Source of the DNA: Alphaproteobacteria bacterium
GTDB lineage: Bacteria; Pseudomonadota; Alphaproteobacteria; GCA-2731375
NCBI GenBank assembly: GCA_021776235.1
Contig: JAJFGG010000129.1
Coordinates: forward strand, 1-51,135
Direction of reading: 5' to 3'
DNA: 51,135 bases
Shown in pieces: positions 25,505 to 32,605 of this stretch (positions are counted from its first letter, which is position 1; every line of letters begins with the position of its first letter). The notes beneath the pieces were generated by a model that saw only the letters and a list, made by a program, of their open reading frames with translations, did no database searches and was not told where the DNA came from. The translations under genes and the position numbers were made by a program.

Positions 25505-26239
25505 ATGATAAGCCGGTTTATCTCGATCTTGTTGGCATCGCTTGTTTTGTTGCCGCTGGCGTCCGGCCGGCCGGCGGCGGCGGGCCAACGGGTTGCGGTC
25601 GAACTGATGATCGCCATCGATGTTTCCGACAGCATCAATGAACCGGAATTGGCGTTTCAGATCGATGGCATCGTCAGGGCTTTCAGGGATGAGCGGCTGC
25701 TCCAAAGTATCGAGCGTTTGCCCAGCGGCGGCCTGGCTGTGGCGGTGATGTTTTGGGCCGGCAAGGGAGAGCAGCGTACCATGCTGTCCTGGCGCCGGGT
25801 TCACGACCGGACCAGCGCCTATGCTCTGGCCGATGCCCTCGCGGCCTACGGCGGCTCACCCTGGTCGGGAAATCTTTTTACGGCTATCGGCAATGCACTA
25901 GCCCACGCCTTCGGAGAATTAACGACAAACAGTTTCGATGGCGAGCGGCTGGTCATCGATGTCTCCAGCGACGATCCCCACAACCAGGGCATTGACCTGA
26001 AAGCCATACGCCAGAAAATTATCTCCCATGGCGTGGTCATCAATGGTTTGCCCATCTTGAGCGGCCGCCACGAACACGAAGAGCGCAAGGAATTGATTGA
26101 TTATTACCAAGAACAGGTCATCGGCGGATTTGGATCATTCCTGGTGCCGGCATTGACCAAAGCCGATTATGCCCGCGCCATGCTGCAGAAACTGATAACC
26201 GAGATTGCCGGGAACGTTGATGACAAGCATCGGATTTGA
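25505..26239 (+). CDS. DUF1194 (VWA-like) secreted protein
   Basis: A 244-residue exported protein (signal peptide ISRFISILLASLVLLPLASG). The mature part has the von Willebrand factor A-like pattern of the DUF1194 family. ELMIAIDVSDSINEPE gives the D-x-S-x-S metal-site motif, and GERLVIDVSSDDPHNQG provides the second Asp. VWA domains bind ligands through a divalent metal, but the role of DUF1194 proteins is unknown. The ATG at 25505 is favoured by GGAG five bases upstream; a GTG at 25499 is less likely. It is divergent from the PQQ dehydrogenase and converges with the next gene, leaving three bases between stops. Confidence 0.82.
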   Translation: MISRFISILLASLVLLPLASGRPAAAGQRVAVELMIAIDVSDSINEPELAFQIDGIVRAFRDERLLQSIERLPSGGLAVAVMFWAGKGEQRTMLSWRRVHDRTSAYALADALAAYGGSPWSGNLFTAIGNALAHAFGELTTNSFDGERLVIDVSSDDPHNQGIDLKAIRQKIISHGVVINGLPILSGRHEHEERKELIDYYQEQVIGGFGSFLVPALTKADYARAMLQKLITEIAGNVDDKHRI

Positions 26240-26242
26240 AGC

Positions 26243-26707
26243 TTAGTTATGCAATGGCTCGTACTTAACGCGGCAGGTTGAGAAGCCTGAAAGCGAAATC
26301 CTGTTGTTGGCGGATTTATCGAGCCAGACGTAATAATCATTGGTTAAACGTTGATCCGAGCCGTAGCGCAACATCAGCGTTTTAGCCACATCCTGGCACC
26401 AGAACCCAACCAGGGGATCAAGCCGGACAGCCTTGAGTCCGCCGCTGTCGTCATCGAAATAGAAGTAGGCACGAAATCGGTATTTGCCAAAGCGGGAAGG
26501 CGCGACCAGATCCGGATAGATGCCCCATGCTTCCCGTTTGTCCACGAGATAGCCGACCGCCAGGCCCTGCGAGGCCTCGACAACCTGCGCTTTGCTCATC
26601 CCCCATCGGGTGTACTGCCAATCCGCCTCCGCCTGCTGTCCCGTTGGAAAAGCCATGCCAACAACCGTTGCAACGGCCAGAGCGCTGCGGCACCAGAACC
26701 CGCGCAT
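26243..26707 (-). CDS. Secreted protein of unknown function
   Basis: A 154-residue protein with a signal peptide (CRSALAVATVVGMAFPTG). The mature N-terminus has WQYTRWGMSKAQVVEAS, a motif shared by many small proteobacterial exported hypotheticals. Two cysteines near the end (FWCQD and STCRV) could form a disulfide. The start overlaps the stop of the upstream ABC ATPase gene (TGATG), so it is translated as the last gene of the pqq-ABC transporter operon. The function is unknown; co-transcription suggests a link to the transporter or to PQQ metabolism, but this is inference. Confidence 0.7.
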   Translation of the reverse strand: MRGFWCRSALAVATVVGMAFPTGQQAEADWQYTRWGMSKAQVVEASQGLAVGYLVDKREAWGIYPDLVAPSRFGKYRFRAYFYFDDDSGGLKAVRLDPLVGFWCQDVAKTLMLRYGSDQRLTNDYYVWLDKSANNRISLSGFSTCRVKYEPLHN

Positions 26708-27483
26708 CACGCCCGACCGTCGCCCGAACCGGCCCGGCGAGTATCTTGCGGATCCCGGCGAAGGGCGTCCATTTCATCCTGCAGCTCCCGCAACTCTGCC
26801 GAACCCGGCCGTAAATTACGGGGCACCGTTATGGACCGGTCGGCAACAATTGTCGCAGGGTTGCCCCTTAACAGAACGACCCGGTCAGCCAACAACATGG
26901 CTTCGCGCAAATTGTGCGTTACGAACAGGACAGTGGCGGGCCGCGCCGACCAGACGTCAAGCAGCACGCCCTGCAAACGTTCCGCCGCGGGATCGTCCAG
27001 CGAAACAAAGGGCTCATCCATCAAAAGCAAATCCGGCGCGGTGGCAAAGGCCCGCGCCAATGCGGCCCGGCGGGCCTGGCCAGCGGACAATTGCCGCGGA
27101 TAGGCCTCTTCCAGGCCCGTGAGCCCGACGATGGCCATCAGCTCGTCGATCCTTGCCAATCGCACCGGATCATTTTGCACCGCCAAGCGGATATTGTCCC
27201 GAACGCTGCGCCAGGGCAATAATCTGGGCTCCTGAAAGACATAGCCGATACGGGGTTGGCGGCGGTCATTTACATCCGAAATGCCGCCCCGGCCCTGAAA
27301 ATCAGTATCCAGGCCGGCAACAATATTCAGCAGCGTCGTCTTGCCGCATCCCGATGGACCGAACAGGCAAACGAACTCATTGGCCGCCGCGCGAAGCTTG
27401 AAATCACGAAACACAACGGTTTCCCCGGTACCGTTGGCGCCCGGGTAAACTTTATGGTCGATGTGAATATCCAGCATGCTCAT
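26707..27483 (-). CDS. ABC transporter ATP-binding protein (NitT/TauT type)
   Basis: A 258-residue ATPase. The Walker A motif GPSGCGKTT lies near residue 45, followed by the Q-loop YVFQEPRLLPWRSV, the signature segment LSAGQARRAALARAF, Walker B LLLMDEPFVSLDD and the H-loop VLFVTHNLREA. The RLLPWRSV Q-loop is characteristic of nitrate/sulfonate/taurine-type importers. The ATG at 27483 overlaps the permease stop as ATGA, so translation is coupled. With the permease and binding protein it forms a complete importer, directly downstream of pqqE. The substrate is not known. Confidence 0.9.
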   Translation of the reverse strand: MSMLDIHIDHKVYPGANGTGETVVFRDFKLRAAANEFVCLFGPSGCGKTTLLNIVAGLDTDFQGRGGISDVNDRRQPRIGYVFQEPRLLPWRSVRDNIRLAVQNDPVRLARIDELMAIVGLTGLEEAYPRQLSAGQARRAALARAFATAPDLLLMDEPFVSLDDPAAERLQGVLLDVWSARPATVLFVTHNLREAMLLADRVVLLRGNPATIVADRSITVPRNLRPGSAELRELQDEMDALRRDPQDTRRAGSGDGRA

Positions 27484-28223
27484 CCGCGCCACCGGCTGGC
27501 TCGTCGTTCCATGGGCTGCATGATAGCCAATTCCAGCACCTGAATAACCAGGACGAAAGCCAAGGTATAGGCAAGGATCATCTTGACGTCGAACAATTGG
27601 AAGAACAGCGCCAACTGAAAGCCTACGCCATCACTGCGGCCGAGCAGTTCCACCACCAGGACAATCTTCCAGATCAGCGAAAGACCGGAACGCGCCGCGG
27701 CAACCAGGTAGGGTGTCAACTGCGGTGCAATGACATGGCGCAGTGTGCGCCAACGGCCAAAATTGTAAACCCGGGCAACCGCCAGATAGTCCGGATTGAG
27801 TGCCCGTGTGCCTTCGCGGACCGTAACCACGACGGTCGGAATTTTGTTCACCGCCACGGCGCAAATCGCGGCAATCTCGGTCAGCCCGAACCAAACATAA
27901 AACAGGATGATGGTCACCAGCGCAGGCAGATTGAGCAGCAGGATGAGCCAGCCGTCAAATGCCTTGTCCACCACTTCCACTCGCCCCATCGCCAGTCCAA
28001 CAACGGCACCGATCGCCATCGCCAGAATAAAACTGGCTGCCACCCGCAACAAGGTGATACCCAAATGTCTGAGCAACGCCCCGTTTTCAATTTCCGAAAC
28101 AATGGCGGTGAAAACCACCGTGGGCGGTGGCAACAGGCGGCTCGCTGCCAGCTCGGCGGCGAAAGCCCATATGACGATTAGAGCCAGTAACGACAGAATG
28201 GATGCCGCTATTCGGGAGCCCAT
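27480..28223 (-). CDS. ABC transporter permease (NitT/TauT type)
   Basis: A 247-residue inner-membrane protein with about six hydrophobic segments beginning SILSLLALIVIWAFAAELAA. The binding-protein-dependent transport signature is visible as EGTRALNPDYLAVARVYNFG, the cytoplasmic coupling loop that contacts the ATPase. The ATG at 28223 is preceded by GGGAG at normal spacing; a GTG at 28232 is too close to it. The gene follows the binding protein by 12 bases and overlaps the ATPase gene. Its role is import of an unidentified small solute in the pqq operon context. Confidence 0.88.
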   Translation of the reverse strand: MGSRIAASILSLLALIVIWAFAAELAASRLLPPPTVVFTAIVSEIENGALLRHLGITLLRVAASFILAMAIGAVVGLAMGRVEVVDKAFDGWLILLLNLPALVTIILFYVWFGLTEIAAICAVAVNKIPTVVVTVREGTRALNPDYLAVARVYNFGRWRTLRHVIAPQLTPYLVAAARSGLSLIWKIVLVVELLGRSDGVGFQLALFFQLFDVKMILAYTLAFVLVIQVLELAIMQPMERRASRWRG

Positions 28224-28235
28224 GGCCGGCACTCC

Positions 28236-29237
28236 CTAATACGACACCGCCGACCAAAAGGTACCGGGTTCGAGGCTGGCCCGGCCACCGGAAAATGCCG
28301 GGCCGCCGACTTCGGCCAATATCTTGTATAAACTGTCCGCCTGACGGCGTTCCTCATCGCCCCAACGGCCAGGCATTCCCGCCAGATAACCGGATTTCAG
28401 CAACGCCGCGGTGGCCTCGTCCGGCGCCCGCATCAAGGGGCGCAGACGTTGCCAATCTTTTGCGGAACCCGCCAGCAATCGCTTTGTCGCGCGGATCGCC
28501 GCCGCAAAGCCCAGTAATTCGCGGCGGTGTGCGTTGGCCCAGTCTTCTCGAAAGATATAGCCCAGCAACGGCACCTGTGCATGCACGCCCAGCGCCTTGG
28601 CGAGATCGCCGACACCGACAACACGGCGCAGGCCCGCCGCCTGCAGTCTGGCGGCATAATGCCAGTAGGTGATGACGCCATCCATCTCGCCACGCAACAG
28701 CAGCTGGTTGAGCAACGGGGGCGAGCCAAATGTCAGCACGGCATCCTGGTACGCTTTCGCCTGGCCCCGTTGCTTCAGGAAGGCCTGCGCCAGCAGCCAG
28801 CTTTTGTCCAGGGGGCCGCCCGCAATGCCTATCTTGGCACCGCCAATGTCGGCTAGTTCCTGGATCGGTGAATCCTTTGGCACCATCAAGGCGCCGACCG
28901 CCGAGGAATAGGGGATGAAGGTGAAGTCGGCCCCGTCCGCCCGTTGCCGCGAAACCCATATCCAATCACCGACAATTATGTCGACGGCAGAACCAAGCAA
29001 CGCCACCTGTGTCGCCCGCGGCGAGGCAAACGGTTTGCTGACCAGTCGGAAGCCGTTGGCGCTGTCCAATCCGTGGTGCTTGAGTGTTTCCAGTTCCCAA
29101 TTCACGGTGCCGAATTTCAACACGCCAACCCGGATTTCCAATGGCGCCGCCGTGGCGGCCTGGTGGCCCGATAGGGACAGGAGGATGGCGAACAGCGCCC
29201 ATCGGATTAGACCGTTGAGACAAGACCGCGCCTTCAT
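28236..29237 (-). CDS. ABC transporter substrate-binding protein (NMT1/SsuA-like)
   Basis: A 333-residue exported protein (signal peptide LIRWALFAILLSLSGHQAAT). The fold is that of NMT1/THI5-like or SsuA-like type-2 binding proteins: LEIRVGVLKFGTVNWELET, GSAVDIIVGDWIWVSRQRA, ADIGGAKIGIAGGPLDKSW and LLNQLLLRGEMDGVITYWHY. Its ATG overlaps the pqqE stop (ATGA), so the importer is cotranslated with PQQ synthesis genes. Transporters of this kind are sometimes found beside pqq or alcohol dehydrogenase genes. Whether the ligand is an alcohol-derived compound, a precursor or something else cannot be told. Confidence 0.85.
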   Translation of the reverse strand: MKARSCLNGLIRWALFAILLSLSGHQAATAAPLEIRVGVLKFGTVNWELETLKHHGLDSANGFRLVSKPFASPRATQVALLGSAVDIIVGDWIWVSRQRADGADFTFIPYSSAVGALMVPKDSPIQELADIGGAKIGIAGGPLDKSWLLAQAFLKQRGQAKAYQDAVLTFGSPPLLNQLLLRGEMDGVITYWHYAARLQAAGLRRVVGVGDLAKALGVHAQVPLLGYIFREDWANAHRRELLGFAAAIRATKRLLAGSAKDWQRLRPLMRAPDEATAALLKSGYLAGMPGRWGDEERRQADSLYKILAEVGGPAFSGGRASLEPGTFWSAVSY

Positions 29238-30340
29238 TCCGCCGGCACCTGGGCATTGGCAAACTGGCGATAGACAAATTCAGGCGCTTTCGCCGCCGCC
29301 TCGGTGGTCGCCATTTCCACCAACCGGCCGTGATACGGCGACAGCTCACAAGCCGGATCCGCTTCCGCCGCATCCCCCGTGATGGCAAGTGCCTGGCAGC
29401 GGCAACCGCCCCAGTCGATTTCCTTGCGCTCGCAATCGCGGCATGGCGCCTTCATCCAGGCGGTGCCCCGAAACTGTTGGAAGGCAGGGCCCTGATGCCA
29501 GATCTCGGCCAGGGGCAACTCTTTGACGGACTGGAACTGCAGGCCCGGGATGGTTTCAGCGGCATGGCAGGGCAGCACCCGCCCGCTTGGCGTGATGTTG
29601 AGGAAGCGCCGGCCCCAGCCATTCATGCAGGCCTTGGGGCGCAGGGCATAATAATCCGGTACCACATGGTCGATCGCCAGACGGCCCCGCAATCGCGCCG
29701 CCGCCGCCTCTACCTTGCCAATGGCGATATCCGTCTCGGCACGGGTCGGCATCAATGCGGCCCGGTTCTTCAGGGCCCAGCCGTAATACTGGACATGGGC
29801 AATCTCGATCCGCTGGGCGCCCAGTTCCACCGCAAGCTCGATCATGGCGTCGACCCGGGCCACATTGTGGCGGTTAATCACCGCATTGACCGTCAAGGCC
29901 ATGCGCAAGTCGCGGACATACCGCGCCACCGCCAGCTTGCGTTCATGACCGCCAGGATAGCCGCCAATGCGATCCGCCAACGCGCTTTCCACCGCCTGGA
30001 AGCTGATTTGCACATGCTTCAATCCGGCCGCCTTCAGCCGTTCCAGCCGCGCCCGGTCCAGCAGGACCGCTGAGGTGATCAAATTGCTGTAAAGCCCAAG
30101 GTCGGTGGCGTGTTGAACCAGCGCCTCCAGATCCCGCCGCACCGTCGGCTCACCGCCCGAGAAATGCACTTGCAACACACCCAATTTGGCGGCCTGATCC
30201 AATATACCGGTCCAGGTATCTAGGTCCATTTCGCCGTCCGAGCGTTCCAGAGCGACCGGGTTGGAGCAATAGGGGCAACGCAACGGGCAGCGGTGGCTCA
30301 ATTCCGCCAGAATAGCCAGGGGAGGTTCGTGATCGCTCAT
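29234..30340 (-). CDS. pqqE: PqqA peptide cyclase (radical SAM)
   Basis: A 368-residue radical SAM enzyme that joins Glu and Tyr side chains of PqqA, the first step of PQQ synthesis. The cluster motif CPLRCPYC gives Cys18, Cys22 and Cys25. The C-terminal SPASM-type region carries further cysteines, including KACMNGWGRRFLNITPSG, VLPCHAAETIPGL, PCRDCERKEIDWGGCRCQ and DPACELSPYH, for auxiliary iron-sulfur clusters. Start at 30340 overlaps the pqqD stop by four bases. Length and motifs are as expected. It is followed by the ABC importer. Confidence 0.97.
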   Translation of the reverse strand: MSDHEPPLAILAELSHRCPLRCPYCSNPVALERSDGEMDLDTWTGILDQAAKLGVLQVHFSGGEPTVRRDLEALVQHATDLGLYSNLITSAVLLDRARLERLKAAGLKHVQISFQAVESALADRIGGYPGGHERKLAVARYVRDLRMALTVNAVINRHNVARVDAMIELAVELGAQRIEIAHVQYYGWALKNRAALMPTRAETDIAIGKVEAAAARLRGRLAIDHVVPDYYALRPKACMNGWGRRFLNITPSGRVLPCHAAETIPGLQFQSVKELPLAEIWHQGPAFQQFRGTAWMKAPCRDCERKEIDWGGCRCQALAITGDAAEADPACELSPYHGRLVEMATTEAAAKAPEFVYRQFANAQVPAE

Positions 30341-30621
30341 GCCGCGATTGTGCCTTTATCGGCCAGGCCCTGCAACATGGCCATGACATCGCGGGCAATA
30401 TCCGCCCGGGGCGCCTCGAAGGCCGCCGCCAGATCATCGATCACCTGGGCCACGGTTTTGCCGTCGCAACGTTTGAGAATTTCGACGGAAATCTCATCCA
30501 GGATCAAAACCCTTTCCGGTGCCAGTATGACCCAACGTTCGCGATGTTCGTCAAAACGCATGGTGACATGATCGGCCAATCTGGGCGTCGATGTTTCATC
30601 GATCACGACGGCATCGGTCAT
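30337..30621 (-). CDS. pqqD: PQQ biosynthesis chaperone PqqD
   Basis: A 94-residue RiPP recognition element that binds the PqqA precursor and presents it to PqqE. The sequence has the family hallmarks: TPRLADHVTMRFDEHRERWV, then LAPERVLILDEISVEILKRC, and the helix DGKTVAQVIDDLAAAF. Overlaps with pqqC upstream and pqqE downstream (four bases each) indicate tight coupling. It is a separate gene here, not fused to pqqC as in some methylotrophs. Confidence 0.96.
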   Translation of the reverse strand: MTDAVVIDETSTPRLADHVTMRFDEHRERWVILAPERVLILDEISVEILKRCDGKTVAQVIDDLAAAFEAPRADIARDVMAMLQGLADKGTIAA

Positions 30622-31367
30622 GGCCGGGCAGACGGCAAATCCGCCGGGTCAAAGGCGCCGGGCGGGATCATGCCGGGTTCGACATAGGCCAGATAAAGCG
30701 CATCAAGCATGGCCCACAGAATGCTGCATTTATAACGCAAGGCATCGCAGACGAGCTCCCGTTCCGCCGGTGTCGTGGCGTGCTGTTTGACATAGGCCAA
30801 GGCAAAGTCGGCATCATGCGGCGCCTGGCTAAGCCGTTTTTCAAAATAGCTCAGGGTTTTCTCTGTCACATATTCATAGCCCCGCAGCATCGCCGGCACG
30901 CGAATACTGATGGCGCCGGGGGAAAACAGTTCTGTCAGGGACGAGGCAATCGCCTGCAATATACTGCGGTCGCGGACGTAATGGGTATATGCATCGACCG
31001 CGAAACGGGTCGCCGGCAGCAGACCCTCGGTGGAGGCCACGTAAGCACGGTCAAGACCCAGATCGTCGGTTAGGCGGTGCCACCGCTCGATCCCCCCTTC
31101 GTCGTCGCCCATGCCGTCATGGTCAAGAATTCGATGGCGCCATTCACGCCGCATTTCCGGATCCCACAGCCGCGACATCATGGTCGCGTCCTTGATCGGT
31201 ATGTTGATCTGATAATAGTAACGGTTCAGGGCCCAGGCTTGGAGCTGGGCCTTGGTCAGATCACCGCTGTTCATCAGCAGGTGAAACGGATGCTTGTCGT
31301 GATACATCTCGTCGCCGATTTGTAGCAAGGCCTGTTCCAGTTGCTCCGAACTCTGCAAATCCTTCAT
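30618..31367 (-). CDS. pqqC: Pyrroloquinoline-quinone synthase PqqC
   Basis: A 249-residue cofactorless oxidase that performs the final ring closure and eight-electron oxidation to PQQ. The TENA/THI-4-like helical fold is shown by YHDKHPFHLLMNSGDLTKAQ, then LQAWALNRYYYQINIPIKD and DHDGMGDDEGGIERWHRL. ELFSPGAISIRVPAMLRGYE and RYKCSILWAMLDALYLAY complete the pattern. The active-site His and Tyr/Arg clusters expected in these segments are present. The ATG at 31367 overlaps the pqqB stop and has GGAG upstream; longer starts would lie inside pqqB. Confidence 0.96.
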   Translation of the reverse strand: MKDLQSSEQLEQALLQIGDEMYHDKHPFHLLMNSGDLTKAQLQAWALNRYYYQINIPIKDATMMSRLWDPEMRREWRHRILDHDGMGDDEGGIERWHRLTDDLGLDRAYVASTEGLLPATRFAVDAYTHYVRDRSILQAIASSLTELFSPGAISIRVPAMLRGYEYVTEKTLSYFEKRLSQAPHDADFALAYVKQHATTPAERELVCDALRYKCSILWAMLDALYLAYVEPGMIPPGAFDPADLPSARP

Positions 31368-32293
31368 AAACGCAACTCCATACCGTCCCACGCGACTTCC
31401 CATCCTTCGGCCTCGACAGCAGTCCGCTCGGGAGAGTCGGCGGCAAGAACCGGGTTCGTATTGTTGATATGAATGAACACCCGCCGCCCGATGTCAAAAT
31501 CCTCAAGCTGCGCCATGGCGCCATCGGGCCCGGACATACTGATATGTCCCATGCGTTGACCGGTCTTGCTGCCGGCCCCCGTTTGGACCATCTCATCGTC
31601 GCGCCACAGGGTCCCGTCAAAAAACAGCAACGGCGCGCCCTCGATACGGCCCGCCAGGTCGGCCGACAATGAAGCGCAACCGGGCACGTACAAAAAATAA
31701 GCTCCGCTCTCGCGCTCGGTGACACGCAGACCGACGGTATCTTCCTCCACCGTCCCGAAGTTCTCGCCGGCCGAAGTATCTTCGAGATAAAGAGCGACTT
31801 TGCCGGGCACAGCGAACGCCTCCACCTCCAGCCCCGACGGCGCGCCGGCCGGATTGCATAGCTCAACAGCCTGCCCCAGGGGCAGCTCGCGGCGGTCAAC
31901 GAAATCGGGATTGAGTACGCCAAAAATGGGATTGGCCTCGAGAACCGAGAGTATCCGCGGCGTCGCATACACCGCCAAGGGATAGCGTTCCCGCAAAGTG
32001 AGCAAGCCGGTGACATGGTCCACATCGCCGTTGGTCAGTACGGCGCCGGCTATTGGAGAATCGCGCAGACCCTCCCGCGGGTGCATTCGCGGGTTATCAA
32101 AAATTTGCTGACGAAGATCCGGCGATGCATTCAAAAGAAACCAATCGGTTCCATCCCGGCTGACCGCGATCGACGATTGGCTACGCGCCGGCACCAGGGG
32201 ATCTCCAGCCCGGGCCCGGCGGCAATTGCTTGAGTTGCTATTCCATTGCGGAAAGCCGCCGCCAGCGGCAGCGCCAAGCACCAGAATTTCCAT
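31364..32293 (-). CDS. pqqB: PQQ biosynthesis protein PqqB
   Basis: A 309-residue metallo-beta-lactamase-fold protein. The N-terminus EILVLGAAAGGGFPQWN and the CRRARAG segment are diagnostic of PqqB. The metal-binding region has TNGDVDHVTGLLTLRE, where D-x-D-H replaces the usual HxHxDH, as is normal in this family, and MGHISMSGPDGAM supplies another His. PqqB is an iron-dependent hydroxylase acting on the excised Glu-Tyr intermediate. It lies 57 bases after pqqA, separated by a hairpin, and overlaps pqqC. Confidence 0.96.
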   Translation of the reverse strand: MEILVLGAAAGGGFPQWNSNSSNCRRARAGDPLVPARSQSSIAVSRDGTDWFLLNASPDLRQQIFDNPRMHPREGLRDSPIAGAVLTNGDVDHVTGLLTLRERYPLAVYATPRILSVLEANPIFGVLNPDFVDRRELPLGQAVELCNPAGAPSGLEVEAFAVPGKVALYLEDTSAGENFGTVEEDTVGLRVTERESGAYFLYVPGCASLSADLAGRIEGAPLLFFDGTLWRDDEMVQTGAGSKTGQRMGHISMSGPDGAMAQLEDFDIGRRVFIHINNTNPVLAADSPERTAVEAEGWEVAWDGMELRL

Positions 32294-32318
32294 GGCTTAC
32301 GCCCGAACTGACAACTTC

Positions 32319-32336
32319 GATGCCGTCTCCGGCATC
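32319..32336 (-). promoter_or_regulatory. Hairpin between pqqA and pqqB
   Basis: On the minus strand GATGCCG and CGGCATC form a perfect 7-bp stem closed by a GAGA loop (GNRA type), extendable by a G-U and an A-U pair. No T-run follows. Its position after pqqA suggests partial termination or message stabilisation, which would give more PqqA peptide than enzymes. Confidence 0.65.
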
Positions 32337-32350
32337 AAGGTCAACCAAGT

Positions 32351-32428
32351 TTAGTATTCAGCACAAACGTAAAGATTGATTTCCATACCAACAGAAATTT
32401 CAACTATCTTCGGTGTCGTCCACTTCAT
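32351..32428 (-). CDS. pqqA: PQQ precursor peptide PqqA
   Basis: A 25-residue peptide beginning MKWTTPKIVEISVGMEI. It contains the invariant Glu16 and Tyr20 (E-I-N-L-Y) that PqqE crosslinks and that become the PQQ skeleton. The start codon at 32428 is preceded by GGAGAG with good spacing. The peptide ends VCAEY. It is the first gene of pqqABCDE; the region upstream to 32605 should carry the promoter. Confidence 0.95.
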   Translation of the reverse strand: MKWTTPKIVEISVGMEINLYVCAEY

Positions 32429-32574
32429 ATCGCTCTCCGTTGTTTTTATTTAGAAAACCCGAATATTAGAAAATTCCGAATAGTCGGTACGAAATTCTCT
32501 CCACTCCCCGCCCCAGAATATTTCCAGAACAGCACAATTCTAGCCGCACTGGCCAGACGTTACAAGTACCGGCC

Positions 32575-32603
32575 GGCGCGGCTACCGCCACGCCGGCCGC
32601 GCC
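32575..32603 (-). terminator. GC-rich hairpin after iorB, possible terminator
   Basis: GGCGCGGC at 32575-32582 is exactly complementary to GCCGCGCC at 32596-32603, with 13 bases between. It starts three bases beyond the iorB stop. No T-run follows on the minus strand, so termination may be partial or need Rho. It separates iorB from pqqA. Confidence 0.5.
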
Positions 32604-32605
32604 TG

